64,000 nucleotides of DNA. It comes from Salinarimonas sp046292825 (GTDB lineage Bacteria; Pseudomonadota; Alphaproteobacteria; Rhizobiales; Beijerinckiaceae). This document shows positions 35,665-44,752 of the stretch, piece by piece. The notes below the pieces were generated by a model. That model had not been told where the DNA came from, ran no database searches, and saw only the letters and a list, made by a program, of their open reading frames with translations. Position numbers and translations under genes: made by a program. The stretch's first letter is position 1, and every line of letters begins with the position of its first letter. Location of the stretch: contig NZ_JBKBQG010000021.1 of NCBI RefSeq assembly GCF_046292825.1, forward strand, positions 17,658 through 81,657, read 5' to 3'.

Positions 35665-37289
35665 CCCCCACCCCCCTCCTCTCCATCCGCGATCTCTCCG
35701 TCGCCTTCGCGCAGGGCGGGCGGGAGACGCTCGCGGTCGATCGCGTCTCCTTCGATATCGCCAAGGGCGAGACGGTGGCGCTCGTCGGCGAATCCGGGTC
35801 GGGCAAGTCGGTGACGGCGCTCTCGATCCTCAAGCTCCTCAACTACCCGCCGGCCTCGCACCCCTCCGGAGAGATCTGGTTCAAGGGCAAGAATCTCACC
35901 GCCGCAAGCGAGCTCGAGATGATGCAGGTGCGCGGCAACGACATCACGATGGTGTTCCAGGAGCCGATGACCTCGCTCAACCCGCTGCACGTGATCTCGC
36001 GGCAGATCGGGGAAATCCTGCGTCTGCACCAGCCGATCTCGGAGAAGGACGCGCGCGCGCGTACCCTCGCGCTGCTCGAGCGGGTCGGCATCCGCGAGGC
36101 CGCCAACCGCCTCGACGCCTATCCCCACCAGCTCTCGGGCGGGCAGCGCCAGCGCGTGATGATCGCGATGGCGCTCGCCAACAATCCCGATCTCCTCATC
36201 GCCGACGAGCCGACGACGGCGCTCGACGTCACCGTCCAGGCGCAGATCCTGGGCCTGCTCGCCGAGCTCAAGCGCGATACCGGCATGGGTATGCTGTTCA
36301 TCACCCACGATCTCGGCATCGTCCGCAAGGTCGCCGACCGCGTCTGCGTGATGCTGCGCGGCAGAATCGTCGAGCACGGGCCCGTGGCCGAGGTCTTCGA
36401 GAATCCGCAGCACGAATACACCCGCCGCCTCCTCTCCGCCGAGCCGAAGGGGCGCCCGCAGCCGATCCCGGCTTCCGCGCAGCCGATCGTCGAGGCGGGG
36501 CCGATCAAGGTGCATTTCCCGATCAAGCGGGGCTTCTTCGGCCGCACCGTCTCGCACGTGAAGGCGGTCGACGGCGTCTCGATCCGCATCCGCGAGGGCG
36601 AGACCGTCGGGGTGGTGGGCGAATCGGGGTCGGGCAAGACGACGCTCGGGCTCGCCATCCTGCGGCTCATCTCCTCGCAGGGGCCTGTGGTCTTCCTCGG
36701 CAACCGCATCGACGGCCTGAAATCCAACGACATCCGCCCCTTCCGGCGCGACATGCAGGTCGTCTTCCAGGACCCCTACGGCTCGCTCTCGCCGCGCCTG
36801 TCCGTCTCGCAGATCGTCGAGGAGGGGCTCCTCGTCCTGCAGAAGGGGCTCTCCCTCGAGGATCGGCGCGAGATCGTCGCCCGCGCGCTCCTCGACGTCG
36901 GCCTCGATCCGCAGGCGATGGACCGCTATCCGCACGAATTCTCCGGCGGCCAGCGCCAGCGCATCGCGATCGCCCGCGCCATGGCGCTCGAGCCCCGCTT
37001 CGTCGTGCTCGACGAGCCGACCTCGGCGCTCGACATGTCGGTCCAGGCGCAGATCGTCGACCTCCTGCGCGATCTTCAGACGAAGCGTGGCCTCGCCTAC
37101 ATGTTCATCAGCCACGATCTGAAGGTCGTGCGCGCTCTGGCCAATCACCTCCTCGTGATGCAGAACGGCGTGGTGGTGGAGGAGGGGCCGGCCGAGGAGA
37201 TCTTCTCGGGCCCCAAGACCGCCTATACCCGCGCGCTCTTCTCCGCCGCCTTCGATCTCGAGGCGGCCGGGGAGGTGGTGCGGGAGTGA
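35661..37289 (+). CDS. yejF: Peptide ABC transporter ATP-binding protein YejF (two ABC domains)
   Basis: This 542-residue protein has two ABC-ATPase domains. The first has Walker A GESGSGKS (43-50) and LSGGQRQRV. The second, after a linker with FPIKRGFFGRTVSHVKAV, has GESGSGKTT and FSGGQRQRI; each has a D-loop (DEPTTALDV, DEPTSALDM). It energises the YejABE peptide importer. The start ATG overlaps the PIN toxin stop; an ATG upstream at 35574 is inside the toxin gene. It is the last gene of the operon. Confidence 0.94.
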   Translation: MTPTPLLSIRDLSVAFAQGGRETLAVDRVSFDIAKGETVALVGESGSGKSVTALSILKLLNYPPASHPSGEIWFKGKNLTAASELEMMQVRGNDITMVFQEPMTSLNPLHVISRQIGEILRLHQPISEKDARARTLALLERVGIREAANRLDAYPHQLSGGQRQRVMIAMALANNPDLLIADEPTTALDVTVQAQILGLLAELKRDTGMGMLFITHDLGIVRKVADRVCVMLRGRIVEHGPVAEVFENPQHEYTRRLLSAEPKGRPQPIPASAQPIVEAGPIKVHFPIKRGFFGRTVSHVKAVDGVSIRIREGETVGVVGESGSGKTTLGLAILRLISSQGPVVFLGNRIDGLKSNDIRPFRRDMQVVFQDPYGSLSPRLSVSQIVEEGLLVLQKGLSLEDRREIVARALLDVGLDPQAMDRYPHEFSGGQRQRIAIARAMALEPRFVVLDEPTSALDMSVQAQIVDLLRDLQTKRGLAYMFISHDLKVVRALANHLLVMQNGVVVEEGPAEEIFSGPKTAYTRALFSAAFDLEAAGEVVRE

Positions 37290-37315
37290 TCCCGTTCGCT
37301 CGAAGAGGAAGGCCC

Positions 37316-38560
37316 ATGCCCCGCGCGCTCCTGATCGTCCTCGATTCGGTCGGCATCGGCGGCGCCGCGGATGCGGGCGCCTACGGCGATGCGGGCGCGG
37401 ACACGCTCGGCCATATCGCGATCGCCTGCCGCGAGGGGCGCGGGCGTCGCGAGGGCCTCCGCGCGGGGCCGCTCGCGCTGCCGAACCTCGCGCGCCTCGG
37501 GATCGGGCTCGCCCATGCCGCCTCGATCGGCGCGCGCGCGCCCGATCCGGATCTCGCCCCGCCGCCCGGCGGACCGACGGGGGCCTACGGCCATGCGGTC
37601 GAGACCTCGAAGGGCAAGGACACGCCGTCGGGCCATTGGGAGATCATGGGCTGCCCCGTCGCCTTCGATTGGGGCTATTTCCCCGACACGCAGCCCGCCT
37701 TCCCGCCCGCCCTCGTCGAGGCGCTCGTCGCGCGCGCGGATCTGCCGGGCATCCTCGGCGACAAGCACGCCAACGGCATGGCGATCATCGAGGAATGCGC
37801 GGCCGCCCACATCGCGACGGGCAAGCCGATCGCCTACACCTCCGCCGATTCCGTCTTCCAGATCGCCGCGCACGAGGAGCATTTCGGCCTCGAGCGGCTC
37901 TACCGCGTCTGCGCGATCGCGCGCGAGATCTGCGACGAGTACAAGATCGGCCGCGTCATCGCCCGCCCCTTCGTGGGCGATGCGACGAGCGGCTACAGGC
38001 GCACCGGCAACCGCAAGGACTATTCCACGCCCCCGCCCGCCGACACGCTCCTCGACGTGCTCGCCCGTGAGGGGCGGGCGGTCGTCAGCGTCGGCAAGAT
38101 CGGCGACATCTTCGCCCATCGCGGGACCGGCCGCGAGGTGAAGGGCCACGGCAACGCCGCCAACCTCGCGCTCGCGCTCGACGCCTTCGACGCCTTGCCG
38201 GACGGCGGGCTCGTCTTCGTCAATCTCGTCGATTTCGACCAGGAATACGGCCATCGCCGCGACGTGCCGGGCTATGCAGCAGCCCTCGAGACCTTCGACC
38301 GCGCGCTGCCCGAGATCGAGGCGCGGCTATCCCCCGGCGATCTCGTCGTGATCACCGCCGACCACGGCAACGACCCCACCGCACCGGGCACCGACCACAC
38401 CCGCGAGCACGTCCCCGTTCTCGCCTTCGGACCGGGCATCGCGCCGCGCGACCTCGGCCGCGCGGAGAGCTTTTCGGCCATCGGGGAGATGGTGGCGCGG
38501 CATCTCGGGGTCGCGATGCCGCGCGGGGCTCACCCGCCGAACTGCACGATGTCGAGCTGA
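37316..38560 (+). CDS. deoB: Phosphopentomutase
   Basis: This 414-residue metalloenzyme of the alkaline-phosphatase superfamily converts (deoxy)ribose-1-phosphate to the 5-phosphate in nucleoside salvage. The metal site starts in LLIVLDSVGIGGAADAGAYGDAGADTLGH. The phospho-Thr region is VETSKGKDTPSGHWEIMG, and the second metal ligands are in VVITADHGNDPTAPGTDHTREHVPVLAFGP. The ATG at 37316 has GAGGAAGG just upstream. Length matches DeoB. The 3' end overlaps the convergent VOC gene by 31 bp. Confidence 0.96.
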   Translation: MPRALLIVLDSVGIGGAADAGAYGDAGADTLGHIAIACREGRGRREGLRAGPLALPNLARLGIGLAHAASIGARAPDPDLAPPPGGPTGAYGHAVETSKGKDTPSGHWEIMGCPVAFDWGYFPDTQPAFPPALVEALVARADLPGILGDKHANGMAIIEECAAAHIATGKPIAYTSADSVFQIAAHEEHFGLERLYRVCAIAREICDEYKIGRVIARPFVGDATSGYRRTGNRKDYSTPPPADTLLDVLAREGRAVVSVGKIGDIFAHRGTGREVKGHGNAANLALALDAFDALPDGGLVFVNLVDFDQEYGHRRDVPGYAAALETFDRALPEIEARLSPGDLVVITADHGNDPTAPGTDHTREHVPVLAFGPGIAPRDLGRAESFSAIGEMVARHLGVAMPRGAHPPNCTMSS

Positions 38561-38877
38561 TTGCCGGACGTGTCGAGGATCGAGATCATCGTGCCGGCGG
38601 GGAAGGGGTGCGGCTCGGGGGTGAGGAGCGTCGCGCCGGCGGCTGCGAGGCGCGCGCATTCGGCACGCACATCCGCGACCGCGATCGCGGGGACGACCCG
38701 CGGCTCCTTGCCGTCCTCGATCTCCTCGAGCACGATCATCGCCCCGGCATTGTCGAGCGTCGCGATGCAGGCGCCGTAGCGTTGCTTGACGGCGAAGCCG
38801 AGCGTTCCGCAATAGAAGCCGAGCGCCTCCTCGAGATCGCGCACGTAGATCGACATGACGGGAACCGAGAGATCCAT
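38530..38877 (-). CDS. VOC-superfamily (glyoxalase/bleomycin-resistance fold) protein
   Basis: This 115-residue single-module protein has the two beta-alpha-beta-beta-beta units of the vicinal-oxygen-chelate fold. It begins VPVMSIYVRDLEEALGFYCGTLGFAVKQR and ends GTMISILDTSGNQLDIVQF, the usual metal-ligand ends. The first-strand His is absent, so it may not be a glyoxalase I. Substrate is unknown. Its 3' end overlaps deoB on the opposite strand. Confidence 0.82.
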   Translation of the reverse strand: MDLSVPVMSIYVRDLEEALGFYCGTLGFAVKQRYGACIATLDNAGAMIVLEEIEDGKEPRVVPAIAVADVRAECARLAAAGATLLTPEPHPFPAGTMISILDTSGNQLDIVQFGG

Positions 38878-38962
38878 GGCGCGCGTCCGAAACGGGTCGA
38901 GGAGCCGAGGTTAAGCGCGCGTGCGTGCGGCACGCAATTGCGTATTCCTGCGAAGGCGCGCG

Positions 38963-39847
38963 TCACCCGCGGCTCGCGAGCGCCACGCCGAGCGCGGCGA
39001 TGCCCATCCCCACCATCTGCACGAGGGTGAGCGTCTCGCCGAAGAGGCCGTAGGCCATCAAAGCGGAGACCGGCGGCACCAGGAACAGGAGCGAGGCGAC
39101 GCCCGCGACCGCGCCGCGGCGGATCAGCACGAGGAGGAGCGCGATCGCCCCGATCGAGAGGCCGAACACCGCCCAGGCGAGGCCGATCCAGACATCCGTC
39201 ACGAAATCGATGCGCCCCTCCTCGAGCAGGAGGACGAAGGGCAGCGTCACGAGCGCCGCGCCGGCATATTGCACCGCCGTGTTGGTGCGCAGATCGAGCC
39301 CGCCGCCGGTGCGCTTCTGCCAGATCGTGCCGAACGTGATCGCGACCACGCCGAGAAACGCCGCGAGGAGCGGCAGAGGCGGGATGCCCGCGGCCACGCC
39401 GAGCCGCGGCGCGATCACGACGAGCGCCCCGGCGAAGCCGACGAGGATGCCCGTCCAGCGAAGAGCCGAGACCCGCTCGCCGATCAGCGGCCCGACGAGG
39501 AGCCCCGTGAGGAGCGGCTGCAGACCCGCGACGAGCGCGGCGATGCCGGCCGGCAGGCCGTTGCCCACCGACCAGAAGATCCCCCCGAGATAGAGCCCGT
39601 GCAGGAGCGCGCCAGCGACGAGCCCGTCGCGCCATTCCCTCCCGTCGCGCGGCCAGGCGGCGCCGACCGCGAGCGCGAAGCCGGCGAGAATCGCGCCGGC
39701 GACGACGTAGCGCAGGAGGAGGAAGGAGAACGGCTCGGCATGGGGCGCGACGAGCCGCGCGAGGACGAAGCCCGTCGCCCACAGGAGGACGAAGAGCGGC
39801 GGCGCGAACAGGGCCACCGGGTCTCGCGATGGTGTCGTCGTGCTCAA
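38963..39847 (-). CDS. EamA-family (DMT) transporter 1
   Basis: The protein has 294 residues from a TTG at 39847 (GAGG-rich site upstream). Ten hydrophobic helices form two EamA repeats. The first begins LFAPPLFVLLWATGFVLARLVAPHAEPFSFLLLRYV, and the second ends LVQMVGMGIAALGVALA. DMT proteins export amino acids, metabolites or drugs. No substrate clue. It is divergent from the YihY gene. A longer frame to 39988 overlaps that gene and is unlikely. Confidence 0.85.
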   Translation of the reverse strand: MSTTTPSRDPVALFAPPLFVLLWATGFVLARLVAPHAEPFSFLLLRYVVAGAILAGFALAVGAAWPRDGREWRDGLVAGALLHGLYLGGIFWSVGNGLPAGIAALVAGLQPLLTGLLVGPLIGERVSALRWTGILVGFAGALVVIAPRLGVAAGIPPLPLLAAFLGVVAITFGTIWQKRTGGGLDLRTNTAVQYAGAALVTLPFVLLLEEGRIDFVTDVWIGLAWAVFGLSIGAIALLLVLIRRGAVAGVASLLFLVPPVSALMAYGLFGETLTLVQMVGMGIAALGVALASRG

Positions 39848-39971
39848 TCCTCGGGCCCTCTGGCGGGTCGTCGCGCCGGACAGGCGGCTTCTACACGCTC
39901 GCGCGCTTGCGCGCTCGTGCCAAATGCGCCATCTGCGGAGAGGACGATATCCTCGGCAGGGAGGCGAGCGG

Positions 39972-40829
39972 GTGCCCGTCGTGCGCAAGACGGTCGCGAT
40001 CCTGGTGCTGGCCTACGATCGCTTCAACCTGCACGACGGCTGGGCGATCGCGAGCCATATCGCGCTCTCGGCCCTGTTCTCGTTCTTCCCGTTCCTGATC
40101 CTGCTGACCGCCCTCGCGAGCCCCTTCGCCTACGGCACGCTCGCCGACAACGCGGCCGAGATCATCCTCGAGCTGTTCCCGGCCGAGATCGCGGTGCCGC
40201 TCGCGCGCGAGGTGCATTCCGTCCTCACCGAATGGCGCGGCGACCTCCTGACGATCGGCGCGGCGCTCGCGCTGTATTTCTCCTCGAACGGGATCGAGAG
40301 CCTCCGGGTCGGCCTCAACCGCGCCTACGGGGTGCGCGAGACGCGGCCTTGGTGGCTGACGCGGCTCGAATCGATCGGCTTCGTGATCGTCGTGGCGATC
40401 GTGATGCTCGTCTATTCCTTCGCCATCGTGCTCGGGCCGCTCCTGTGGCGGGCGGCGACGGGGTTCTTCCCCGCGCTCGCGCCCTTCGGCCAGACGATCG
40501 ACGTCCTGCGGCTCGGGGTGACAACGGTGCTCGTGCTGATCGCGCTCCTCCTCACCCACAAATTCCTCGCCGCGGGACGGCGGACCTTCGGCGCCGTCCT
40601 GCCCGGCGTGTTCACGACCTTCGGCCTCTGGTTCGTCGGCGGCTTCGTGTTCGGCACCTATCTCGCCCAGTACCCGGCCGCCTACGCCTCCACCTATGGG
40701 GGGCTCGCGACCGCGATGATGGCGCTGATCTTCCTCTATCTCATCGCGGTGATCTTCATCTTCGGCGGCGAGCTCAACGGCGCCGTCATCGCCGCCCGCC
40801 GCTCGGCGAAACGAGGCGCGGGGCGGTGA
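39972..40829 (+). CDS. YihY/BrkB-family inner-membrane protein
   Basis: The protein has 285 residues from a GTG with AGGGAGG 7 bases upstream; an ATG at 39840 would overlap the divergent gene. Six predicted helices. The family pattern is visible: HDGWAIASHIALSALFSFFPFLILLTALAS near the start, and LALYFSSNGIESLRVGLNRAYG in the middle. YYGGLATAMMALIFLYLIAVIFIFGGELN-like residues end the domain. These were once called ribonuclease BN; their real role is unclear, with proposals in envelope function or transport. Confidence 0.85.
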   Translation: MPVVRKTVAILVLAYDRFNLHDGWAIASHIALSALFSFFPFLILLTALASPFAYGTLADNAAEIILELFPAEIAVPLAREVHSVLTEWRGDLLTIGAALALYFSSNGIESLRVGLNRAYGVRETRPWWLTRLESIGFVIVVAIVMLVYSFAIVLGPLLWRAATGFFPALAPFGQTIDVLRLGVTTVLVLIALLLTHKFLAAGRRTFGAVLPGVFTTFGLWFVGGFVFGTYLAQYPAAYASTYGGLATAMMALIFLYLIAVIFIFGGELNGAVIAARRSAKRGAGR

Positions 40830-40940
40830 GCGCGGCGCGCATGGCGGGCATGCGGCGAGCGCAAGTCTCGTTACGGAACTCGCTGACCCATTGTTAAGTC
40901 GGCTCGGACAGTGTGCGGCGCAACAGGAGTTGCAGCAGCC

Positions 40941-42659
40941 ATGTCCACGCCCGCTTTTTCCCGCGAATCCACCCGTCCGAGCCGGCTCGTCGGCGTCGGC
41001 GCGCGGTTCTACCTCGTCATCGGCCTCGCCTTCGCGATGCTCGTCGCCCTCGCCTCGATCGGCGCCTGGCAATTCTCCCGCGCGGTCTGGGCCGCCAAGG
41101 AGGCCGAGCTGATCCACCTGACGCAGGCCGCTCACTCCATCGTGGTCGATTTCCACCGCAAGGCGCTCGCGGGCGAGCTGCCGGAGGCGGAGGCGAAGGC
41201 GCGCGCCGCCGATGCGCTGCGGGCGATCCGCTATGCCGGCAACGAGTACTTCTTCATCCACGATTACGACTCGATCACGGTCATGCACCCGGTCAATCCG
41301 GCGATGGAGGGCCGCGATCAGAGCGGGCTGCGGCTCGCCGACGGGCGCTCGATCATCACGGAGCTCGTCGCCCTCGCCCGCGGCGGCGGCGGCTTCTTCG
41401 AGTACGGTTGGCCGCGCGTGACGGGCAGCGATGAGCAGGCGACGAAGCTCGCCTACGTGATGGGCCACGATCCCTGGCGGTGGATGCTCGGCACGGGCGT
41501 GTTCGTCGACGACGTCCAGGCGGGCGTCTCGGCGAGCCGCATCCTCTTCCTCGCCATCGCCGCCCTCTCCGGCATCGCCCTCCTCGGGCTCGGCTTCTTC
41601 TTCGCCCGCGACGTCGCCCGCGCCCTCGGCGCGCTGGCCGAGGGCATGAAGGCGCTCGCCGCCGGCCGCCTCGAGACGCAGATCCCCGGGCGCACGCGCC
41701 GCGACGAGATCGGCATGATGGCGGGCTCGGTCGAGGTCTTCCGCGAGGCGCTGGTCGCCAAGCGCGAGGCCGATGCGCGCGCCGCCGCCGAGGCCGACGA
41801 GAAGACCCGCCGCGCCCAGGAGCTCGATCGCCTCGTGCGCGGCTTCGAGGAGAGCGTCTCGCGCCTCGGCCGGGATCTGACGGTCGCCGCCGAGACCATG
41901 AAGTCGACCGCCGCCGGCATGACCGGCACGGCCGACGAGACGAGCGAGCGCGCGCTGACCGTCGCCTCCGCCGCCGAGCAGACCTCCGCCAACGTCCAGG
42001 CGGTCGCGACCGCGACCGAGGAGCTCGCCGCCTCCGTGCGCGAGATCGCCCGGCAGGTCGCGCAATCCGCGCAGATCGCCGGCAACGCCGTCGTCCAGGT
42101 GCGCCGGACCGACGAGATCACCCGCAGCCTCGCGAGCGGCGCGCAGAAGATCGGCGAGATCGTCTCGCTCATCAACGGCATCGCCGGGCAGACGAACCTC
42201 CTCGCGCTCAACGCCACCATCGAGGCGGCGCGCGCGGGCGAGGCGGGACGCGGCTTCGCCGTCGTCGCCGCCGAGGTGAAGTCGCTCGCCGATCAGACCG
42301 CGAAGGCGACCGACGAGATCGCGAGCCACGTCGCGCAGATCCAGGGCGTCACCGACGAGGTCGTCACCGCGATCTCCGGGATCGGCGACGTGATCGGCCG
42401 GATGAACGAGATCTCCGGCGCGATCGCGGCGGCCATGGAGCAGCAGGGCTCGGCGACGAGCGAGATCGCCCGCAACGTCCAGGAGGCCGCGCGCGGCACC
42501 GAGGACGTGACGGGCTCGATCGAGCGCGTGAAGGAAGGCGCCGGCTTCACCCGCAGCGCCGCCGACGAGGTGCTCGCCGCCGCGACCGACCTCGCCCAGC
42601 GCTCGAGCGGCCTGCGCCAGGAGGTCTCGACCTTCCTCGACGGCGTCAAGGCCGCCTGA
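40941..42659 (+). CDS. Methyl-accepting chemotaxis protein with single Cache domain
   Basis: This 572-residue membrane receptor has TM1 about 22-45 and a periplasmic Cache_2-type sensor (about 50-185) with ADALRAIRYAGNEYFFIHDYDSITVMHPVNP and WMLGTGVFVDDVQAG. TM2 is about 190-215, then HAMP, then a cytoplasmic signalling domain with hairpin tip GQTNLLALNATIEAARAGEAGRGFAVVAAEVKSLAD. sCache sensors bind small carboxylates or other metabolites. A ribosome site AGGAG lies 12 bases upstream of the ATG. It has no CheW or CheA gene beside it, so it feeds the cell's main chemotaxis array. Confidence 0.92.
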   Translation: MSTPAFSRESTRPSRLVGVGARFYLVIGLAFAMLVALASIGAWQFSRAVWAAKEAELIHLTQAAHSIVVDFHRKALAGELPEAEAKARAADALRAIRYAGNEYFFIHDYDSITVMHPVNPAMEGRDQSGLRLADGRSIITELVALARGGGGFFEYGWPRVTGSDEQATKLAYVMGHDPWRWMLGTGVFVDDVQAGVSASRILFLAIAALSGIALLGLGFFFARDVARALGALAEGMKALAAGRLETQIPGRTRRDEIGMMAGSVEVFREALVAKREADARAAAEADEKTRRAQELDRLVRGFEESVSRLGRDLTVAAETMKSTAAGMTGTADETSERALTVASAAEQTSANVQAVATATEELAASVREIARQVAQSAQIAGNAVVQVRRTDEITRSLASGAQKIGEIVSLINGIAGQTNLLALNATIEAARAGEAGRGFAVVAAEVKSLADQTAKATDEIASHVAQIQGVTDEVVTAISGIGDVIGRMNEISGAIAAAMEQQGSATSEIARNVQEAARGTEDVTGSIERVKEGAGFTRSAADEVLAAATDLAQRSSGLRQEVSTFLDGVKAA

Positions 42660-42674
42660 GGTCGGCCCCCTCGC

Positions 42675-43649
42675 TTACGCTCCCGGCAGCCGAGAGCTGC
42701 CGGCGAGCGCGACGAGCGCCTCCATCCAGGGGGCGCGGAACGCGTCGGCCTCGAGGAAGAGGCAATGGTGCGCCTCCTCGAAACGCATCAGGTGCGCGCG
42801 CGGCATCTTGCCCACGACGACGTCGTGCAGGCGCGCATCCGTGAAGATCTCGCGCCGCGGCGAGCCGATCAGCACCGGGATGCCGATCCCGCCGAGCCGC
42901 AGATCGTCGAGGACGAGAGCTTGCGACGCGACGAAGCTCGCGCCGAACCCCCAGGTCGGCCCGCCGACGCGCAGGATCGGGTTCGCCTGCGTCCACAGCG
43001 ACAGGAGCGCGCCGCGCTCGGGGTCGCTCGTGAGGTGGGGGAGGAGTTTCTCGCGCCGCTCCCGCCCGCCTTCCCAGGGGCCGGCACCGAGCGCGTAGCG
43101 CTCCGAGAAGCCGAGCGCGTCCATGATCCGCACCACGATGCGGGTGACGTGCGGCGGCACCGGGCTGTCGACGCCCACCTCGAGCGCCGGAGCCGAGAGG
43201 GCGAGCGCATCGAACTGGCCCGGCACGTCCTGCACGTAGCGCAGAGCGAGATGGCCGCCGAGCGAGTGGCCGACGAGGGTGACCGGCCGCGGCGCGTCCG
43301 CCGGTAGCGTGTCGATCACGCGGGCGAGCGCCTCGAGATAGCGCGCGAAGCCGCCGCGCGAATGGGCCTTCTCGCGATCGGCGAGCGGGCGTCCCGAGGC
43401 GCCCTGCCCCGGCCAGTCGAAGGCGTGGACGCGAAAGCCCGCGGCGAGGAGATCGCGGATCGTCTCGAAATAGAGCTCGACGAATTCCGTGAAGCCCGTC
43501 GCGAGGACGATCGTGCCGCGTGCGCCGCCCGCCGGCACCGCGAATCCGTGGCGGATCGGCGTACCGTCGGCGAGCGCGAGCACGTCGAAGGAGAAGCCTT
43601 CCGGACACCGGAAGCGCTCCTGCAGGTCTGCGGGCTCCACGACGAACAT
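42675..43649 (-). CDS. Alpha/beta hydrolase, lysophospholipase-like
   Basis: This 324-residue cytosolic hydrolase has the nucleophile elbow GHSLGG (127-132, Ser129), the oxyanion region in LATGFTEFVELYFETI and FDWPGQGASG, and a C-terminal His in RFEEAHHCLFLE. It groups with PldB-type monoglyceride/lysophospholipid lipases by these motifs. Substrate not established. It starts 7 bp after the HAD nucleotidase, so both are probably one operon. Confidence 0.85.
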   Translation of the reverse strand: MFVVEPADLQERFRCPEGFSFDVLALADGTPIRHGFAVPAGGARGTIVLATGFTEFVELYFETIRDLLAAGFRVHAFDWPGQGASGRPLADREKAHSRGGFARYLEALARVIDTLPADAPRPVTLVGHSLGGHLALRYVQDVPGQFDALALSAPALEVGVDSPVPPHVTRIVVRIMDALGFSERYALGAGPWEGGRERREKLLPHLTSDPERGALLSLWTQANPILRVGGPTWGFGASFVASQALVLDDLRLGGIGIPVLIGSPRREIFTDARLHDVVVGKMPRAHLMRFEEAHHCLFLEADAFRAPWMEALVALAGSSRLPGA

Positions 43650-43656
43650 GCCGCCT

Positions 43657-44403
43657 TCAGACCCCCACCATCGTCGCCAGGAAGGAGGCGAGGTCGTTCG
43701 TGATGTAGTCCACGTGCGGCTCCGCCACCGCCTCCTGCTCGAAACGCTCGCGGCCCGGATCGAGGCTCTTGGGGATCACGAGCGTCGTGGTCATGCCGAT
43801 GTCGTGGGGCACGACGAGGTTCTTGGCGATGTCCTCGAACATCGCCGCCTCCTGCGGCACGACCGTGTGGCGACGCAGGAAGGCCTCGTAGGCGCCGCGA
43901 TCGGGTTTTGGCGTGAAATTCGCGTCCGCGAGATCGAACACGTCCTCGAAATGGTCGAGGATGCCGATCTTGCCGGCGATGGCCTCGGCGTGCCGGCGCG
44001 AGCCGTTCGTCAGGATGAGCCGGCGCCCCGGCAGACGCGCGATCGCCGTGCCGAGCGCCTCGTTCAGCTCGATGCCGGCATGGTCGATGTCGTGCACGAA
44101 GTCCATGAAGTCGTAGGGGTCGATGCCGTGCTCGCTCATCAAGGCGCGCAGCGTCGTGCCGTAGCGATGATAGTAGTATTTCTGCAGCGCCCGCGCCGAG
44201 AGGAGATCGATCCCCATCAGGTTCGAGACGTAGAGCGTGATCCGATCGTCGATCTGCGGCCACACGCCGGATTCGTGCGAGTAGAGCGTGTTGTCGAGAT
44301 CGAAGATCCAGGTGCGCACATGGCCGAACCCGCGCGCGTCCGGCGCCACGAAATGGGCGGGCGCTGCGGGAATGCGGGAGAGCGGCGGGAAGGGAGCTGT
44401 CAT
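43657..44403 (-). CDS. HAD-family pyrimidine 5'-nucleotidase
   Basis: This 248-residue HAD hydrolase has motif I FDLDNTLY (D35/D37), motif II LILTNGSRRHAEAIAG (Thr), and motif III/IV FEDIAKNLVVPHDIGMTT. Its layout matches the pyrimidine 5'-nucleotidase (SDT1/PhoP-like) subfamily, which dephosphorylates UMP/CMP. It is the first gene in a two-gene run with the hydrolase. A family B repeat lies upstream. Confidence 0.85.
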   Translation of the reverse strand: MTAPFPPLSRIPAAPAHFVAPDARGFGHVRTWIFDLDNTLYSHESGVWPQIDDRITLYVSNLMGIDLLSARALQKYYYHRYGTTLRALMSEHGIDPYDFMDFVHDIDHAGIELNEALGTAIARLPGRRLILTNGSRRHAEAIAGKIGILDHFEDVFDLADANFTPKPDRGAYEAFLRRHTVVPQEAAMFEDIAKNLVVPHDIGMTTTLVIPKSLDPGRERFEQEAVAEPHVDYITNDLASFLATMVGV

Positions 44404-44519
44404 GCGATCCGACGAAAACGGGGCCCGACGGCCCCTTGGATGAACGGGGAGGAAGTATAACGCGCGAGCGCGCAGGTGGGTACCCTCGTCGTTGCGGGAG
44501 GGCGTCGGCTCGGCGGCGC

Positions 44520-44660
44520 TCGGGCCCCACCCGGCCCCTGTCGCTACGCTCCAGGGTCCACCCTCCCCTACGGCGAGGGATGCGATCGGTCGCGAACTCC
44601 CTCCCCGTAGGGGAGGGTGGCCTCCGAGGCGAAGCCGACGGAGGTCGGGTGGGGTCCGAG
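44520..44660. repeat. Family B hairpin repeat, copy 2 (two halves back to back)
   Basis: A right half (GGGCCCCACCCGGCCCCTG ... CCACCCTCCCCTACGGCGAGGG, 44520-44583) is followed by a left half (CTCCCTCCCCGTAGGGGAGG ... GGTCGGGTGGGGTCCGAG, 44600-44660). The order is inverted compared with copies 1 and 3, as if two units met end to end. The 349-bp gap 44404-44752 otherwise holds only the promoter region of the SleB gene. Confidence 0.75.
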
Positions 44661-44674
44661 CCTCGCCCGCATCC

Positions 44675-44690
44675 TTAACCCTCCCTAAAC
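44675..44690 (+). promoter_or_regulatory. Near-consensus CtrA box upstream of SleB-type hydrolase gene
   Basis: TTAACCCTCCCTAAAC differs from TTAA-N7-TTAAC by one base. It sits 63 bp before the ATG of the wall hydrolase gene. Confidence 0.4.
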
Positions 44691-44752
44691 CCTATCGCGC
44701 GAATCTTACCCCGATCGCCAGGCGCCTCGTCGCCCGGCTCGCGGAGTGTGGG

